Source of the DNA: Acidobacteriota bacterium
Lineage (GTDB): Bacteria > Acidobacteriota > Terriglobia > Acidiferrales > UBA7541
Length of the DNA: 51,218 nucleotides
Assembly: GCA_013287135.1 (NCBI GenBank)
Contig: JABDEK010000021.1
Coordinates: forward strand, 1-51,218
Reading direction: 5' to 3'
Positions 33,452-43,026 of this stretch are shown here, piece after piece. Position numbers and translations under genes: made by a program. The notes under the pieces are model-generated. The model ran no database searches. It was given only the letters and a program-made list of their open reading frames with translations, and was not told the DNA's origin. The stretch's first letter is position 1; each line of letters begins with the position of its first letter.

Positions 33452-36010
33452 ATGCCCTGCGAAACGTGCGGATTCTCCAATTCAGCTCGCTGGGTTGTGA
33501 GAATTGCTCTGCTGGGAGCGATGCTCTTGGGCACCGTACGTGTGCCGGCTCAGGAGACAAGCCAGACGCGCGGCTCAGTCAAAGGCACCGTGTCGCTGGT
33601 AAACGCAACACAGGAACGCGCGACGCCCGAGGGCCTTCTGTTGGAATTGAAACCCCTGGCTGAGGCCGCGGCTTCGTTGTCGGCGATAACGGATGAGGCG
33701 GGAAACTACGAATTCAAAGATGTGGCGGGCGGAGATTACTTGTTGCGGCTCCAGGCGGAAGGTTTCGAGCCATTCGCGACGACACTTCACGTACCAAACG
33801 GAGTGTCCATCACTCAAAATATTTCCGTAAAGTTGGCTGGGCTCACTCAGAGAATCGAAGTGAAGGAACAGGCCGAGCCGCTTTCGGCCGAGTCTTCCGA
33901 CGGTTCGAAGCTCAGCGAAAAACAGCTCGCCAGCCTGCCCGTTACCGAAGAGAACTTCAAGTCGTTGCTGCCCCTGACCCCCGGCGTGGTCCGCACGCTG
34001 GATGGAAAACTGAATTTCCGCGGCGCAACCGAAGATCAGTCCATGCTCCAAGTGAATAACTCCAAAATGACGGACCCGGTCACGGGTTCGTTTTCGATTC
34101 CCGTTCCTCTTGATGCGGTGCAATCTGCTCGTGTAGTCCAGACTCCATACAGTGCTGAGAATGGCGGGTTCTCTGGCGGATTGACGTTGGTGGAAACCGT
34201 GCCGCCACCGGAAAGGTGGAAGTTCGGGGTGCGCGACCTCAATGTGAGCCTGCGCGGAAAGAATGACCACTTTGTTGGCGTTGGGCGCGCCACACCACGC
34301 GTCGTCTTCGGCGGGCCGCTGTTCGGGGACAAAATCAGTTTTTCCGAGGTATTCGAATACGACGTCATCCGCGATCCTGTGCGCGGCCTTGCGTGGCCCC
34401 GCAACGAAATCAAAAAGCAGGGATTCAATTCCTACAGCACGCTGCAGGCGATCGTTTCGCCGAGGCAGGTTGTGACGGTGACGTTGAACGTATTTCCGCA
34501 GAGAACACAATTCGCCAATATCACCGCGCTGATTCCTCAGACCGCCTCTTCCGACTACGACAGGAAAGGCGTTTCCGTAAGCCTTTCTGACGCATACACC
34601 TTCTCTTCCGGCGCACTATTCCGCATGGCATTGAACTACACGCGGTTTGACAGCAACGCGCACGGTCAGGGCAACGAGGCGATGCAGGTCACGCCCGATG
34701 GCTGGGGAGGCAATTTCTTCAACTCTTGGGCACGGTCCTCCAGCCAGTTCCAGGCTGCCCCGACCTTTCAGTTTGCTCCGCGGACTTTCCATGGGCGCCA
34801 CGAAATCAGGATTGGCGCCGACGCGACGCACCGCTCATTTAGCGGCAGTAGTGGGTCACAGCCGGTGCGCCTGCTCCGTGAAGACGGCAGTCTTTCCGAA
34901 CAGATACAATTCACCGGCGCGGGATCGCTTGGCGGATCCGAAACGGATGTGGAAGAGTTTGTTTCAGACCACTGGATGCTCAGCGATCGGTTGGCCGCTG
35001 ACGTCGGTGGACGACTCACCAGCCAGACCGTCGGCCGCACTGCGGCCTTCGCGCCGCGCTTCGGCATCGCCTATTCGCCGGGCAAAGATCGCAAGACCAT
35101 TCTCCGCGCTGGAGCAGGCGTTTTCTATGATCACGTTCCGCTGCTCGCGGCGGATTTTACCGGGAATCCGACACGGGTCATCAGCCAGTACGATCCAAGT
35201 GGGCAGCCGGTTGGAAATACGATTGCGTTCGAGAACGAGTACATCGCTAACGGAAGCGGTCCCATCGCGTCGCGAATCCGTCATACGCCGAACACCAGCG
35301 CTCGCAGCTTTGTGACTAGCGCAGAAGTGGACCGCGAGCTTTGGACCGGAGCCGTTTTCCGCCTTAGCTATGTGCACAGTACGACGCGCGATCTGTTCGT
35401 CATTTCTCCGTTTGGCGGCGAGGGCGGCACGCCAGGCGTTCTCGGCCTTCTGAACACAGGCCGGGAAAACTACAGCCAAGCGGAAGCAACCCTGCGGTTT
35501 CATCCCATCAAGGATGGTGACTTGAGCGTCTCCTACATCTGGAGCCGGTCGCGTGGAGATTTGAATACGCTGGGGGACGTCTTCATTCCGTTTGAGCAAC
35601 CGGTCATCCGGTCCAACGCTTACGGTGTTCGCCCTTCGGACGTGCCGAACCGGGTGGTCGCTTGGGGGACTTTTCATCTTCCGCTCGACTTGGTTTTCGG
35701 CCCGGTCGTCGACGTGCACACGGGCTTTCCGTATTCCAGAGTAGATGAGCGTCAGAATTACGTCGGGCTGCCGAACTCCCAGCGATTTCCGATGTTTTTT
35801 TCCGTCGATTCCCAGGTCTACCGGGACTTCGGCATCCCGCGCGGGTTTCACTTCGGTTCGCGCAAGATCCGTCTGGGCTTCTATGTAATCAACCTCACCA
35901 ATCACGGAAATTTCAAACAGGTCTACAACAACGTGACTTCGCCGAATTTCGGCCGCTTCACGGAATTCGAACGCCGGCAGACGGCGTTTCTGCTAAGCGT
36001 AGTTAACTGA
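33452..36010 (+). CDS. TonB-dependent receptor-like outer membrane protein with carboxypeptidase-regulatory N-domain
   Basis: 852 residues from the ATG at 33452, chosen because it places a signal peptide at the N terminus (VVRIALLGAMLLGTVRVPAQ); an upstream in-frame ATG at 33332 would bury it. A CarboxypepD_reg-like beta-sandwich follows (RGSVKGTVSL to SVKLAGLTQRIEV), then a plug (LTPGVVRTLDGKLNFRGATE) and a long beta-barrel ending in an aromatic-rich terminus. Typical of the large receptor family expanded in Acidobacteria. Substrate unknown. Confidence 0.85.
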   Translation: MPCETCGFSNSARWVVRIALLGAMLLGTVRVPAQETSQTRGSVKGTVSLVNATQERATPEGLLLELKPLAEAAASLSAITDEAGNYEFKDVAGGDYLLRLQAEGFEPFATTLHVPNGVSITQNISVKLAGLTQRIEVKEQAEPLSAESSDGSKLSEKQLASLPVTEENFKSLLPLTPGVVRTLDGKLNFRGATEDQSMLQVNNSKMTDPVTGSFSIPVPLDAVQSARVVQTPYSAENGGFSGGLTLVETVPPPERWKFGVRDLNVSLRGKNDHFVGVGRATPRVVFGGPLFGDKISFSEVFEYDVIRDPVRGLAWPRNEIKKQGFNSYSTLQAIVSPRQVVTVTLNVFPQRTQFANITALIPQTASSDYDRKGVSVSLSDAYTFSSGALFRMALNYTRFDSNAHGQGNEAMQVTPDGWGGNFFNSWARSSSQFQAAPTFQFAPRTFHGRHEIRIGADATHRSFSGSSGSQPVRLLREDGSLSEQIQFTGAGSLGGSETDVEEFVSDHWMLSDRLAADVGGRLTSQTVGRTAAFAPRFGIAYSPGKDRKTILRAGAGVFYDHVPLLAADFTGNPTRVISQYDPSGQPVGNTIAFENEYIANGSGPIASRIRHTPNTSARSFVTSAEVDRELWTGAVFRLSYVHSTTRDLFVISPFGGEGGTPGVLGLLNTGRENYSQAEATLRFHPIKDGDLSVSYIWSRSRGDLNTLGDVFIPFEQPVIRSNAYGVRPSDVPNRVVAWGTFHLPLDLVFGPVVDVHTGFPYSRVDERQNYVGLPNSQRFPMFFSVDSQVYRDFGIPRGFHFGSRKIRLGFYVINLTNHGNFKQVYNNVTSPNFGRFTEFERRQTAFLLSVVN

Positions 36011-36181
36011 GCTACTTCTGGGTTGCCCTTCATTCTGGGGGTTTGCTGTTGGCAGGATGGCTTTCTCTACCTGGCAAGTCCGACGGGATTGTTTCGAGCC
36101 CGAACCCTGTATGGTTAACCCATTCGTAGCACATCGTGCGAACCGTCGAACGAACGTGGGTATATATAAGGTTGGTGGGAG

Positions 36182-36808
36182 TTAGCGTGCAGCAGCGGTG
36201 GTCTCAGAGCGCTTGAAGAAATACTGCTCCAGCCCTCCCATGACTTCGCTTAAGCCGCTCTGCACATTGCGGTTAAGGGCCGCAACGACCGCCGTCACGT
36301 CCTTACTGCTGACCGGTTCGTCGTGCGAGTAAGAACGGCTCCAGACGGTCGCACCGGTCTTCGAGTCTCGCAACTCGAACTCGAAAGCCACGCGGGCAGC
36401 CACGCCGTTTCCAGTGATCTCCCGGAAGTCATACAAACGGCCGCGGAGGACATAGTCGCCGCGGGAGTCACTGCGCAAGGAGTAGACGTGCTGGTAGCGC
36501 TCCGACTCTTGCAGCTCCCGGAGCAGAACATCGCTAATCATTTCGGAAGGCGGCTCCGCCCATCGGTGATACTCGTACGTGCCCATCGCTTCGCCATTCG
36601 AGGTGTAGACGATGTGGTCGTCGCGATACAGATGCGACGTGGTGACCGGCCCGAGGAGCAGCGTGACAGGAAAGGGGGCCGGATCGGCTCCGGGAGTTTT
36701 GTCGTTGGGCAGCGTTAGCTGATAGAACTTGCTTGGCCGCGCGGCGCCGCAGCCATTTAGGATTCCGAGACAGAGCATGAGCGCCGGGAAAATAAACTTG
36801 CGTTTCAT
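36182..36808 (-). CDS. ABC-transport auxiliary lipoprotein (PqiC-like)
   Basis: 208 residues. Lipoprotein signal with lipobox LNGCGAA (Cys near residue 20), then KFYQLTLPND at the start of the mature domain, as in the outer-membrane lipoprotein partner of MCE systems (PqiC / ABC_trans_aux). The ATG overlaps the MCE gene stop by 4 nt (ATGA). Last gene of the Mla-type operon. Confidence 0.85.
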   Translation of the reverse strand: MKRKFIFPALMLCLGILNGCGAARPSKFYQLTLPNDKTPGADPAPFPVTLLLGPVTTSHLYRDDHIVYTSNGEAMGTYEYHRWAEPPSEMISDVLLRELQESERYQHVYSLRSDSRGDYVLRGRLYDFREITGNGVAARVAFEFELRDSKTGATVWSRSYSHDEPVSSKDVTAVVAALNRNVQSGLSEVMGGLEQYFFKRSETTAAAR

Positions 36809-37773
36809 TGTTGTTCTCCTGTTTTGTGTTCTCGCGGATTGCTCGCGCGGATCAGCGTGTACGGACGGGTCTTAATTGTTGCGGTAAATTCCTTCAGGTT
36901 CTCGGTAACGTGGCGCATATTGTCGAGCAATTCGTCGATGTTTTCTGAATTGACGTCGAGGGTTTGATCGAGCCGCGCAGTGGCATCGGTCATGTTCGTA
37001 AGCGTGCGGCGCAGTTCGACGACGGCCTGGCGGACGTCCGCGCGATTCTCGCCGACCATGGCATCGACATGGTTCAAGGTCTGATTTGCTTGTTCGGAAG
37101 TCTTTCGAAAATCTTCGAGAAGGGGTTGCAGTTTCTCGCTGACGGCGTTCACGTTGCGAAGTGTGGTCTTGATTTGAGGGCGGTTTTCTTCGAGCATTCC
37201 GCGCGCATTGGCCATCGTTGCGGCGAGATTCGCGCGGTTCTGCGGACCGAGCAAATCGTTCACGCGCGCGATGGTCTCTTTCACTTCCGACGCTCGATCG
37301 TTCAGGTTGCGAAGCAGTTCCTGGGCCTGGGGATTGAGGTCATTGAGCTGTGCGGTCAGAGCGTTGAAATCCACATACTTTAGCGAGGGGAGTGCGGCGC
37401 CGCTGGCTGCTCTCGGTGCTTGCGCGCTGCCCGGGTAAATCTCAAGGTGGTTGTCCCCCAGCGGGCTCATGCTCATGATCTTCACGCTGCTGTCGGTTTT
37501 AACAGGAAGATCGGATTGCACGCTGAACACGATGTCCAGCCGGGCTGGATTCCGCGGATCGAGGTGGATGCTGTCCACGCGGCCGACTTTCGGTCCGCCC
37601 GCGTAACGCACGGTCGCGCCGGGTTCTAGCCCCCCGGCAAAGGTGATGTATGTATGAAACTTTGTCGTGGACCGTCCATAGGCGCCGCTCATGGCAAATA
37701 CGGTGCCAAACAGCACGGCCACGGCGATGAGCACGAACAAACCTACGAACACCTGCTCACGTTTAGATTGCAT
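36805..37773 (-). CDS. MCE-domain periplasmic substrate-binding protein (MlaD-like)
   Basis: 322 residues; the ATG at 37773 has AGAGG six bases upstream, better than the GTG just before it. N-terminal membrane anchor (VFVGLFVLIAVAVLFGTVF), a single MCE domain (about 38-118; FAGGLEPGATVRYAGGPKVG), then a long helical region with Asn/Leu heptads that could form the tunnel through the periplasm. Works with the MlaE/MlaF pair in phospholipid transport between membranes. Confidence 0.92.
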   Translation of the reverse strand: MQSKREQVFVGLFVLIAVAVLFGTVFAMSGAYGRSTTKFHTYITFAGGLEPGATVRYAGGPKVGRVDSIHLDPRNPARLDIVFSVQSDLPVKTDSSVKIMSMSPLGDNHLEIYPGSAQAPRAASGAALPSLKYVDFNALTAQLNDLNPQAQELLRNLNDRASEVKETIARVNDLLGPQNRANLAATMANARGMLEENRPQIKTTLRNVNAVSEKLQPLLEDFRKTSEQANQTLNHVDAMVGENRADVRQAVVELRRTLTNMTDATARLDQTLDVNSENIDELLDNMRHVTENLKEFTATIKTRPYTLIRASNPREHKTGEQQ

Positions 37774-37775
37774 CA

Positions 37776-38630
37776 CTATCCTCTCTTTCCTGCAGCGTTA
37801 TGCGCATCGGGGCGCTCCGCGGTCAGCATCTGCAGGTAATCCAATTCCCCGGAAACTTCGGGTTCGGCAATGCGGTCAAGGAATTGCCTAACTCTGGGTA
37901 GGCTACTGGAGCGCATCTCTTCGGTTGTGCCGAGTGCCACGATGTTGCCTTTGTCGATCAAGAGCATGCGGTCGGCGATCAAGAACGCGCTCGCCAGCTC
38001 GTGCGTCACCACAATGATGGTCATGTGGAACGCGCGCTTGAGTTCCAGAATCAGCTGGTCGATGCCTGCCGCGATGATGGGATCCAATCCAGCCGAGGGT
38101 TCGTCGAAAAACAGGATCTCCGGGTCCATCGCCAGCGCGCGGGCCACTGCGGCGCGTTTTTTCATGCCACCGCTGAGCTGCGCCGGCGTGTAATACTCGA
38201 ATCCTTCGAGCCCGACCTGCTGCAATTTCAAGCGCAGCATGATTTCAATCGTGGAATCTTCGAGCCGTGTGTGTTCCCGAAGAGGAAGAGCCACGTTCTC
38301 ACCGACGGTCATCGAACCGAACAAGGCTCCGCCCTGGAATGACATGCCGATTTTCCTTCGTATCTCGTCCATTTCTTCGGCGGAGGTTTTCGCGAGGTCC
38401 CGGCCTTTGATCCATATCTCGCCGGCGCTGGGTTTTTCGAGCCCCACCAGAGTGCGAAGAAGCGTGCTTTTCCCCGACCCCGAACCGCCAAGGATCACCA
38501 GGGTTTCGCCGGCCACGACGTCGAAGCTGATGCCATGCAGAATCTCTCGTTCACCGTAACTCACGCGCAGGTTCCGCAATGAAAGCACCGGTTCGATAGG
38601 CGAAGCCGGAAGTATTTGTCCTGTGGTCAT
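37776..38630 (-). CDS. MlaF-like ABC transporter ATPase
   Basis: 284 residues. Walker A GGSGSGKST (about residues 49-57), signature LSGGMKKRAAVARALA, Walker B ILFFDEPSAGLD and a switch histidine in VVTHELASA. The ATG overlaps the last base of the permease stop. Energises the Mla complex together with the adjacent permease. Confidence 0.93.
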   Translation of the reverse strand: MTTGQILPASPIEPVLSLRNLRVSYGEREILHGISFDVVAGETLVILGGSGSGKSTLLRTLVGLEKPSAGEIWIKGRDLAKTSAEEMDEIRRKIGMSFQGGALFGSMTVGENVALPLREHTRLEDSTIEIMLRLKLQQVGLEGFEYYTPAQLSGGMKKRAAVARALAMDPEILFFDEPSAGLDPIIAAGIDQLILELKRAFHMTIIVVTHELASAFLIADRMLLIDKGNIVALGTTEEMRSSSLPRVRQFLDRIAEPEVSGELDYLQMLTAERPDAHNAAGKRG

Positions 38631-39424
38631 CAGTTACCTGCGAAAAAAAACAGAACTGTAAAGAACAAATCGACAACGACAACCAGAAAGATGGACTTAA
38701 CCACGGCTTGCGTGGTGGACCGGCCGACCTGCTCCGCGCCTGCGCCAGTCGACAGTCCCTCGAGACAACCGACGGCGGTGATGGTGATGCCAAACAGCAC
38801 GCTCTTCACCAATCCCGTGGTCATATCCCGCAGAAGCAAAGAGTCGATGGAAGCCTGGATGTATCGTCCAAATGTGAAATCTGCTTGAGCGACGCCGAAC
38901 AACGAACCTCCGAGAATGCCCATGGCGTTGGCCCAGATGGTCAGGCACGGCAACATCACCATCATGGCCAGGAACTTTGGAGCGACCAGAAAACGGATTG
39001 GGCTGATGGCCATGGTTTCCAGCGCGTCGATTTCCTCGCTCACCTTCATGGTTCCAATTTCGGCTGCGAACGCAGAACCGGAGCGTCCGATGACAACGAT
39101 GGCGGTGATTAAGGGTCCGAGTTCCCGGGACATGGAAACGGCGACTGCCGTCGCAACGGCGCTGATCGCGCCAAAGCGGCGGAGTTCGTAGGCCGCCTGA
39201 AGCGCCAAAATCAAGCCAATGAAGAAGGTAATCAGGGAAAGTATCGGTAGGGCGCGGACCCCCGTGTCCATGGCTTGCGACACCGCGCGCTGGAGGCGCA
39301 AAGGCTTTCCCTTAAACGGGGCCACTAAAGTGTAATAGCCCGCGCGGGCTCCAAGAGATGCAAGGGACCCGAGGTAACTCAGGACGTCGAGGGTGCTGCT
39401 GCCGAGCTGAGAGACGAATTCCAT
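38630..39424 (-). CDS. MlaE-like ABC transporter permease
   Basis: 264 residues from the ATG at 39424, one base after the stop of the STAS remnant; a longer frame from 39466 would overlap that remnant. Five or six hydrophobic helices with family motifs GVRALPILSLITFFIGLILA, VIGRSGSAFAAEIGTMKVSEE and FGVAQADFTF. Inner-membrane subunit of the lipid transporter. Confidence 0.92.
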   Translation of the reverse strand: MEFVSQLGSSTLDVLSYLGSLASLGARAGYYTLVAPFKGKPLRLQRAVSQAMDTGVRALPILSLITFFIGLILALQAAYELRRFGAISAVATAVAVSMSRELGPLITAIVVIGRSGSAFAAEIGTMKVSEEIDALETMAISPIRFLVAPKFLAMMVMLPCLTIWANAMGILGGSLFGVAQADFTFGRYIQASIDSLLLRDMTTGLVKSVLFGITITAVGCLEGLSTGAGAEQVGRSTTQAVVKSIFLVVVVDLFFTVLFFFAGN

Positions 39425-39425
39425 A

Positions 39426-39623
39426 TCAAGAAGGCATTGCCTGTTCTTCGTTGTCGTAAACTTCAAAAACCTTGATGAGGCGGGAGAGTTGCAGAACGCC
39501 CCGCGCGGACGTACTTAGCCCGGCCAAAATGAAACGCGAGCCCAGATCGCGGGACGCTTTCAATCCTTCAACCAGGGGAGCCACACCGGAACTATCCATG
39601 TAACGGGCCTGACTGAGATTTAC
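39426..39623 (-). pseudogene. 5'-truncated STAS-domain gene (MlaB-like)
   Basis: 65 codons in frame beginning VNLSQARYMDSSGVAPLVEG and ending KVFEVYDNEEQAMPS. This is the second half of a STAS domain, including the phosphorylatable serine of the DSSG motif. The N-terminal ~40-45 residues are missing: two stop codons (TGA, and TAA of the preceding gene) lie directly upstream and no start codon precedes the conserved part except the ATG in YMDSSG. Its position right before mlaE fits mlaB. The truncation coincides with the end of an unrelated secreted-protein gene. Confidence 0.65.
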
Positions 39624-39632
39624 TCCTGGTCA

Positions 39633-40148
39633 TTACTCGCGACCGGGCGTGGAAAAGTTTTCATTTGCGACACGAGCGGCCCTCTTGGCGAAGTCGTAGG
39701 TTGCTTTGAGGTTGCCGCCAAAGAACCGGACCTTGCCGATTACATCCTGCTCGAGAAGGGAAGTTCCATCCGGGCTCGTGAACTGGCAATGGACCGTGAT
39801 GGACGTGGCACCGGAAACGGTGGTCACCTGCCGGGCCCTCTCGCTGCCCGCTTTGAAGCCGCGAACCGTGCTATGAAGGACGACGAGGTCGGCGGCACTC
39901 GCGGCGTTGCGGTCGCCGTCGCGATACACATGCGAGAATCCATTCTTCTCGAGTTGGCGAATCAGGTTTTCGTAAAGGGCAACCTGGAATTCAGCGGGCA
40001 GTTTGATTTCGTCCGACTCAATCATGTCAACCTGGAGCGCCGCCGCCTTGATCTTTGCGGCCTTGTTGTTCTGGGCCAGAAGTGGAGAAGCACTGAAGAT
40101 CAGCGTGAACAGGGACAGCTTGATCCCGGCGTCGAGAATGCGCTTCAT
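39633..40148 (-). CDS. Secreted protein, DUF4410-like
   Basis: 171 residues with a signal peptide (LSLFTLIFSASPLLAQ). Mature part: LPAEFQVALYENLIRQLEKN, then HVYRDGD, ADLVVLHSTVRGF and ITVHCQF, resembling DUF4410-type periplasmic proteins. The ATG overlaps the stop of the preceding gene by 4 nt. Function unknown; its end sits against the truncated STAS gene. Confidence 0.65.
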   Translation of the reverse strand: MKRILDAGIKLSLFTLIFSASPLLAQNNKAAKIKAAALQVDMIESDEIKLPAEFQVALYENLIRQLEKNGFSHVYRDGDRNAASAADLVVLHSTVRGFKAGSERARQVTTVSGATSITVHCQFTSPDGTSLLEQDVIGKVRFFGGNLKATYDFAKRAARVANENFSTPGRE

Positions 40149-40672
40149 TGTTTTTGCTCCTTGCTGGGTGAAGTACTGGAAGTAGTTGCTGGAGTTGAAT
40201 CTCCCGTGGCTGTCGCGTGGGCGCCCTGTGCGACAAGCTGTTTCTTAATCACGTCGGCCGTGCCGACCGGCATTGTGAAAATTGCGCCGTGCAGGCCCCC
40301 GTCAGCATCGCGATACAGGACGGTGAGTATGTCGATTTTTGTGCGGAATAAACTCAGGACCCGGCCCCCGCCGTAGGGCGCGGCCATGCTCATCATGCCA
40401 ATCGTCCCGCCGACGGCTCTTTGGGAGTCCGCGCCGGTGACGACGTCTTGAATGGAAGCGGCGCTTACCTCGGAGCTGGCCTTACCGTGAAAACGCAGGC
40501 GTCCGTTCTCAACATTCAGAGTTCCTTTTGCCTTGTCTTTGACGCCTGCCAGACCTGTAACCTGAATTACCTTAACGGGGCCAGAAACCTGTTGCGTACT
40601 CCCAACAGGAATTACCAGGCCGGCAAGAAGCGAAGCAACTCCAACTAGTACCGCGGCGCCTCTGAATGTCAT
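40145..40672 (-). CDS. Secreted hypothetical protein
   Basis: 175 residues with an N-terminal signal or anchor (VLVGVASLLAGLVIPVGSTQ). Central beta-rich region with GTLNVENGRLRFHGKAS and a glycine/methionine stretch GGTIGMMSMAAPYGGG; Ser/Thr-rich tail. No family recognised with certainty. Translationally coupled (4-nt overlap) to the next gene. Confidence 0.65.
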   Translation of the reverse strand: MTFRGAAVLVGVASLLAGLVIPVGSTQQVSGPVKVIQVTGLAGVKDKAKGTLNVENGRLRFHGKASSEVSAASIQDVVTGADSQRAVGGTIGMMSMAAPYGGGRVLSLFRTKIDILTVLYRDADGGLHGAIFTMPVGTADVIKKQLVAQGAHATATGDSTPATTSSTSPSKEQKQ

Positions 40673-40704
40673 GCATTCTCCTTGATCATGAAATCCAATC
40701 TGTA

Positions 40705-41877
40705 TCAGCGAACGTGCACCAACATGAGGGAAACATCATCGGTTGGGGGGCCCTCCCGCCAGGCAGCCACGCCATCGAGAATGCCCTGTTTCATTTCGTG
40801 AGGAGGCAGGGACGATGTTTGGCGTACGATTTGCTGGACGCCTTCAATGCCAAGCATTTCTCCCCTGGAATTGAAAACTTCGGTAATCCCGTCGGTATAC
40901 AGAACAATCCGGTCGTCCGGCTGGAGTTGCACCTCCAGGTTAGCGGTGGAATCCACGGCGTCAGGTAGCGCGCCGAGAATCATGCTGCGAGACTCGAGAA
41001 GGATGGGAGTCTGCCCATGACGCGCGAGCATAGCCGGCGGATGGCCGGCTCCTGCAAAGACCATGCTGCGTCGACGAGCATCGATCCGGGCTGCAGCCAA
41101 TGTGACAAACATTCCGGAGCCGGCGATATCTTCGATGAGGAAGCGGTTCAACTCTCCGAACATATCGAGAAACGGCATGCCACTGCGCAGGTGCGCGGTC
41201 GTTTCGGAGTAGATGCGGTTGGCGACCAGCGCGGAACCGATGCCGTGGCCGGAGACATCACAGACAAGCAAGCTGAGGTGGTCCTGGTCCGGCGAATTTA
41301 CCAGAGCGAAATCGCCGCCGATAGAGTGCACGGGATCATAGAATGCATCGACGCTCATGGTGTCCCAGACGAGGGGTTTGGGTGCGAGGCTATTCTGGAC
41401 CCGCGCAGCGAGCCGTAGATCTTCCTCAATTTCCATCTGGCGTTCGCGAAGCTTCACATTGGCGGAGCGAAGTTCCTCCTCGACGCGCACCTGATCGGAG
41501 ATGTCCGTGAATGTCGCGATTCCAAAATTGCTCCCGGAATTCTCGAGCTTTCGGGAACTGATAATGACGGGCAGCCGGCCGCCGTCCTTTCGCGGGAGCA
41601 CAAAAGCATATCGGTTGTGACCGGATCGGAGGGCAACGTCCATCTGCTGCATCAGAAAATCCGTTTCCTGGGAGGAATAGAAGCGAGAAGGGTCAAAACC
41701 AATCAGGTCTTGTCCAGGAATACCCGTCATTTCCAAAAAGCGAGAGTTGGCAAATAGTATTCGCCCTCGGTCGTCGGTAATGACGACACCCTCGTTGAGC
41801 ACCTCCAGCACGGTCTCCATCTGGGTGAGCCATTCGGGTTTTTCCATCTCAATCAAATCTCCGGCGGTCAATGACAT
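40705..41877 (-). CDS. PAS domain plus PP2C/SpoIIE-type serine phosphatase
   Basis: 390 residues from the ATG at 41877; an ATG at 41847, with GGAG 11 bases upstream, is a possible alternative. N-terminal PAS domain (LNEGVVITDDRGRILFANSR, about residues 20-120), a helical linker, then a PP2C-like phosphatase with metal-binding HSIGGDFA, VCDVSGHGIGSALV, FAGAGHPP and YTDGITE. Such enzymes dephosphorylate STAS-domain antagonists in partner-switching pathways. It follows the ECF sigma gene and precedes the Mla-type genes and their STAS remnant. Confidence 0.88.
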   Translation of the reverse strand: MSLTAGDLIEMEKPEWLTQMETVLEVLNEGVVITDDRGRILFANSRFLEMTGIPGQDLIGFDPSRFYSSQETDFLMQQMDVALRSGHNRYAFVLPRKDGGRLPVIISSRKLENSGSNFGIATFTDISDQVRVEEELRSANVKLRERQMEIEEDLRLAARVQNSLAPKPLVWDTMSVDAFYDPVHSIGGDFALVNSPDQDHLSLLVCDVSGHGIGSALVANRIYSETTAHLRSGMPFLDMFGELNRFLIEDIAGSGMFVTLAAARIDARRRSMVFAGAGHPPAMLARHGQTPILLESRSMILGALPDAVDSTANLEVQLQPDDRIVLYTDGITEVFNSRGEMLGIEGVQQIVRQTSSLPPHEMKQGILDGVAAWREGPPTDDVSLMLVHVR

Positions 41878-41917
41878 TTGGCGCCCAGAACACAAGACAG
41901 AGGTATGCTCGACTGGG

Positions 41918-42694
41918 TCATGAGAACGCCATTTCCGGAGATGAGATCTCCGCAGGGCTTGCGGCAAGGGCCTGAAAATCAACCTGGTCGAAAGAAAATG
42001 GAGAATGCGCAGCTCTGCGGATGGGAGTTACGAGAGAACGCTGCGCTTGAGCCATGAGGTGTCGCCTGGCCCGGAATACCCGCGACTTGAAAGTTCCGAT
42101 GGACACGCCGAGCAAAGTGCATGCCTCTCGGCTGGACATTTCGTCGTAGTAAGTCATCGTAAATGACTGCCGAAGCACAGGACTCATTTTTCCGAGCAGT
42201 ACGTCGATGAATTGGAAAGTTTCTCCTTCCGCACAAACCATTTCCGGATCGGGTTGCGACGCCGGAATCCTCTCGGTCCAAGGAATCTCGTCATAGGTGT
42301 GGGACTCTGGAAGAGAGCCGATCCGCGAGTTTGTCCGCTTTCGCAGCATCATTAGAGCGGCATTCAGCACGATGCGGGTAAACCAGGTGGTGAAGGCAGA
42401 CCGGCCTTCAAAATTGCGCAAGTGGACATAGGCCGAGAGGACCGCATCTTGAACCGCGTCTTCGGCGTCTTCTTTATTGCGCAAGATGGAGTAGGCGATC
42501 CCCACGAATTTGGGGCGCGAGGCGAGAAACATTTCCTGGAGTGCGTCCACGATCCCACGAGATGGGTTGGTGGCCGAGGCAGACAAGGTCGCCCGTGGGT
42601 TTCTGCTTCGTCCGCCGGAGAGGTACTGGCGGCTGTCCAATGCTCCTTTGTAGGGGCGCTGTCCCTGGTTGGCCGATCTGGAAATGTTGCTCAT
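41918..42694 (-). CDS. ECF-family RNA polymerase sigma factor
   Basis: 258 residues from the ATG at 42694, with GGAG seven bases upstream; earlier in-frame codons lack a ribosome site. Region 2: FVGIAYSILRNKEDAEDAVQ and TTWFTRIVLNAALMMLRKR; region 4: YYDEMSSREACTLLGVSIGT and KSRVFRARRHL. A ~50-residue basic N-terminal extension precedes region 2. No anti-sigma factor gene adjacent; the phosphatase gene follows by 40 nt. Confidence 0.9.
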   Translation of the reverse strand: MSNISRSANQGQRPYKGALDSRQYLSGGRSRNPRATLSASATNPSRGIVDALQEMFLASRPKFVGIAYSILRNKEDAEDAVQDAVLSAYVHLRNFEGRSAFTTWFTRIVLNAALMMLRKRTNSRIGSLPESHTYDEIPWTERIPASQPDPEMVCAEGETFQFIDVLLGKMSPVLRQSFTMTYYDEMSSREACTLLGVSIGTFKSRVFRARRHLMAQAQRSLVTPIRRAAHSPFSFDQVDFQALAASPAEISSPEMAFS

Positions 42695-43026
42695 AGGCGA
42701 TCTCCGTTTTCCTCCAGAATCCATAAAGCATCTGCAGGCCCAACGAAGGACCGAGGCCAGGGAATCAGCCATCCCGCTTGTTTTCAACGGAAAACCGACA
42801 TGCAAGCCGCGAGCCTCAAATGAAGGAACGCAGTTCGTGCACAACTTATGGCGATGCCTTGACGCTAAAGTCGAGGTCGTGACGCGGTAACGGGTGATGG
42901 AATGGCTCGGGTCTGGCCTCCATTGTATGTGGTTTCGCTTTCAACGATTTGGCGTGGGCGCAGGCGCAGGCAGGATTGGCAGGGACTTTGCAATACAGGC
43001 TGGCGGGTTGGCGTTGAGGAGCAAAC
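42695..43026. other. Divergent intergenic region
   Basis: 332 bases between the minus-strand sigma gene and the plus-strand RpiB-AraC fusion gene. No coding frame supported. It must hold both promoters. GAGGAG stands four bases before the GTG of the fusion gene. Confidence 0.5.

Noticed and set aside
38630..39466. Longer MlaE start at 39466
   Set aside because: It would overlap the conserved end of the STAS remnant; the ATG at 39424, one base after that stop, matches the family start.
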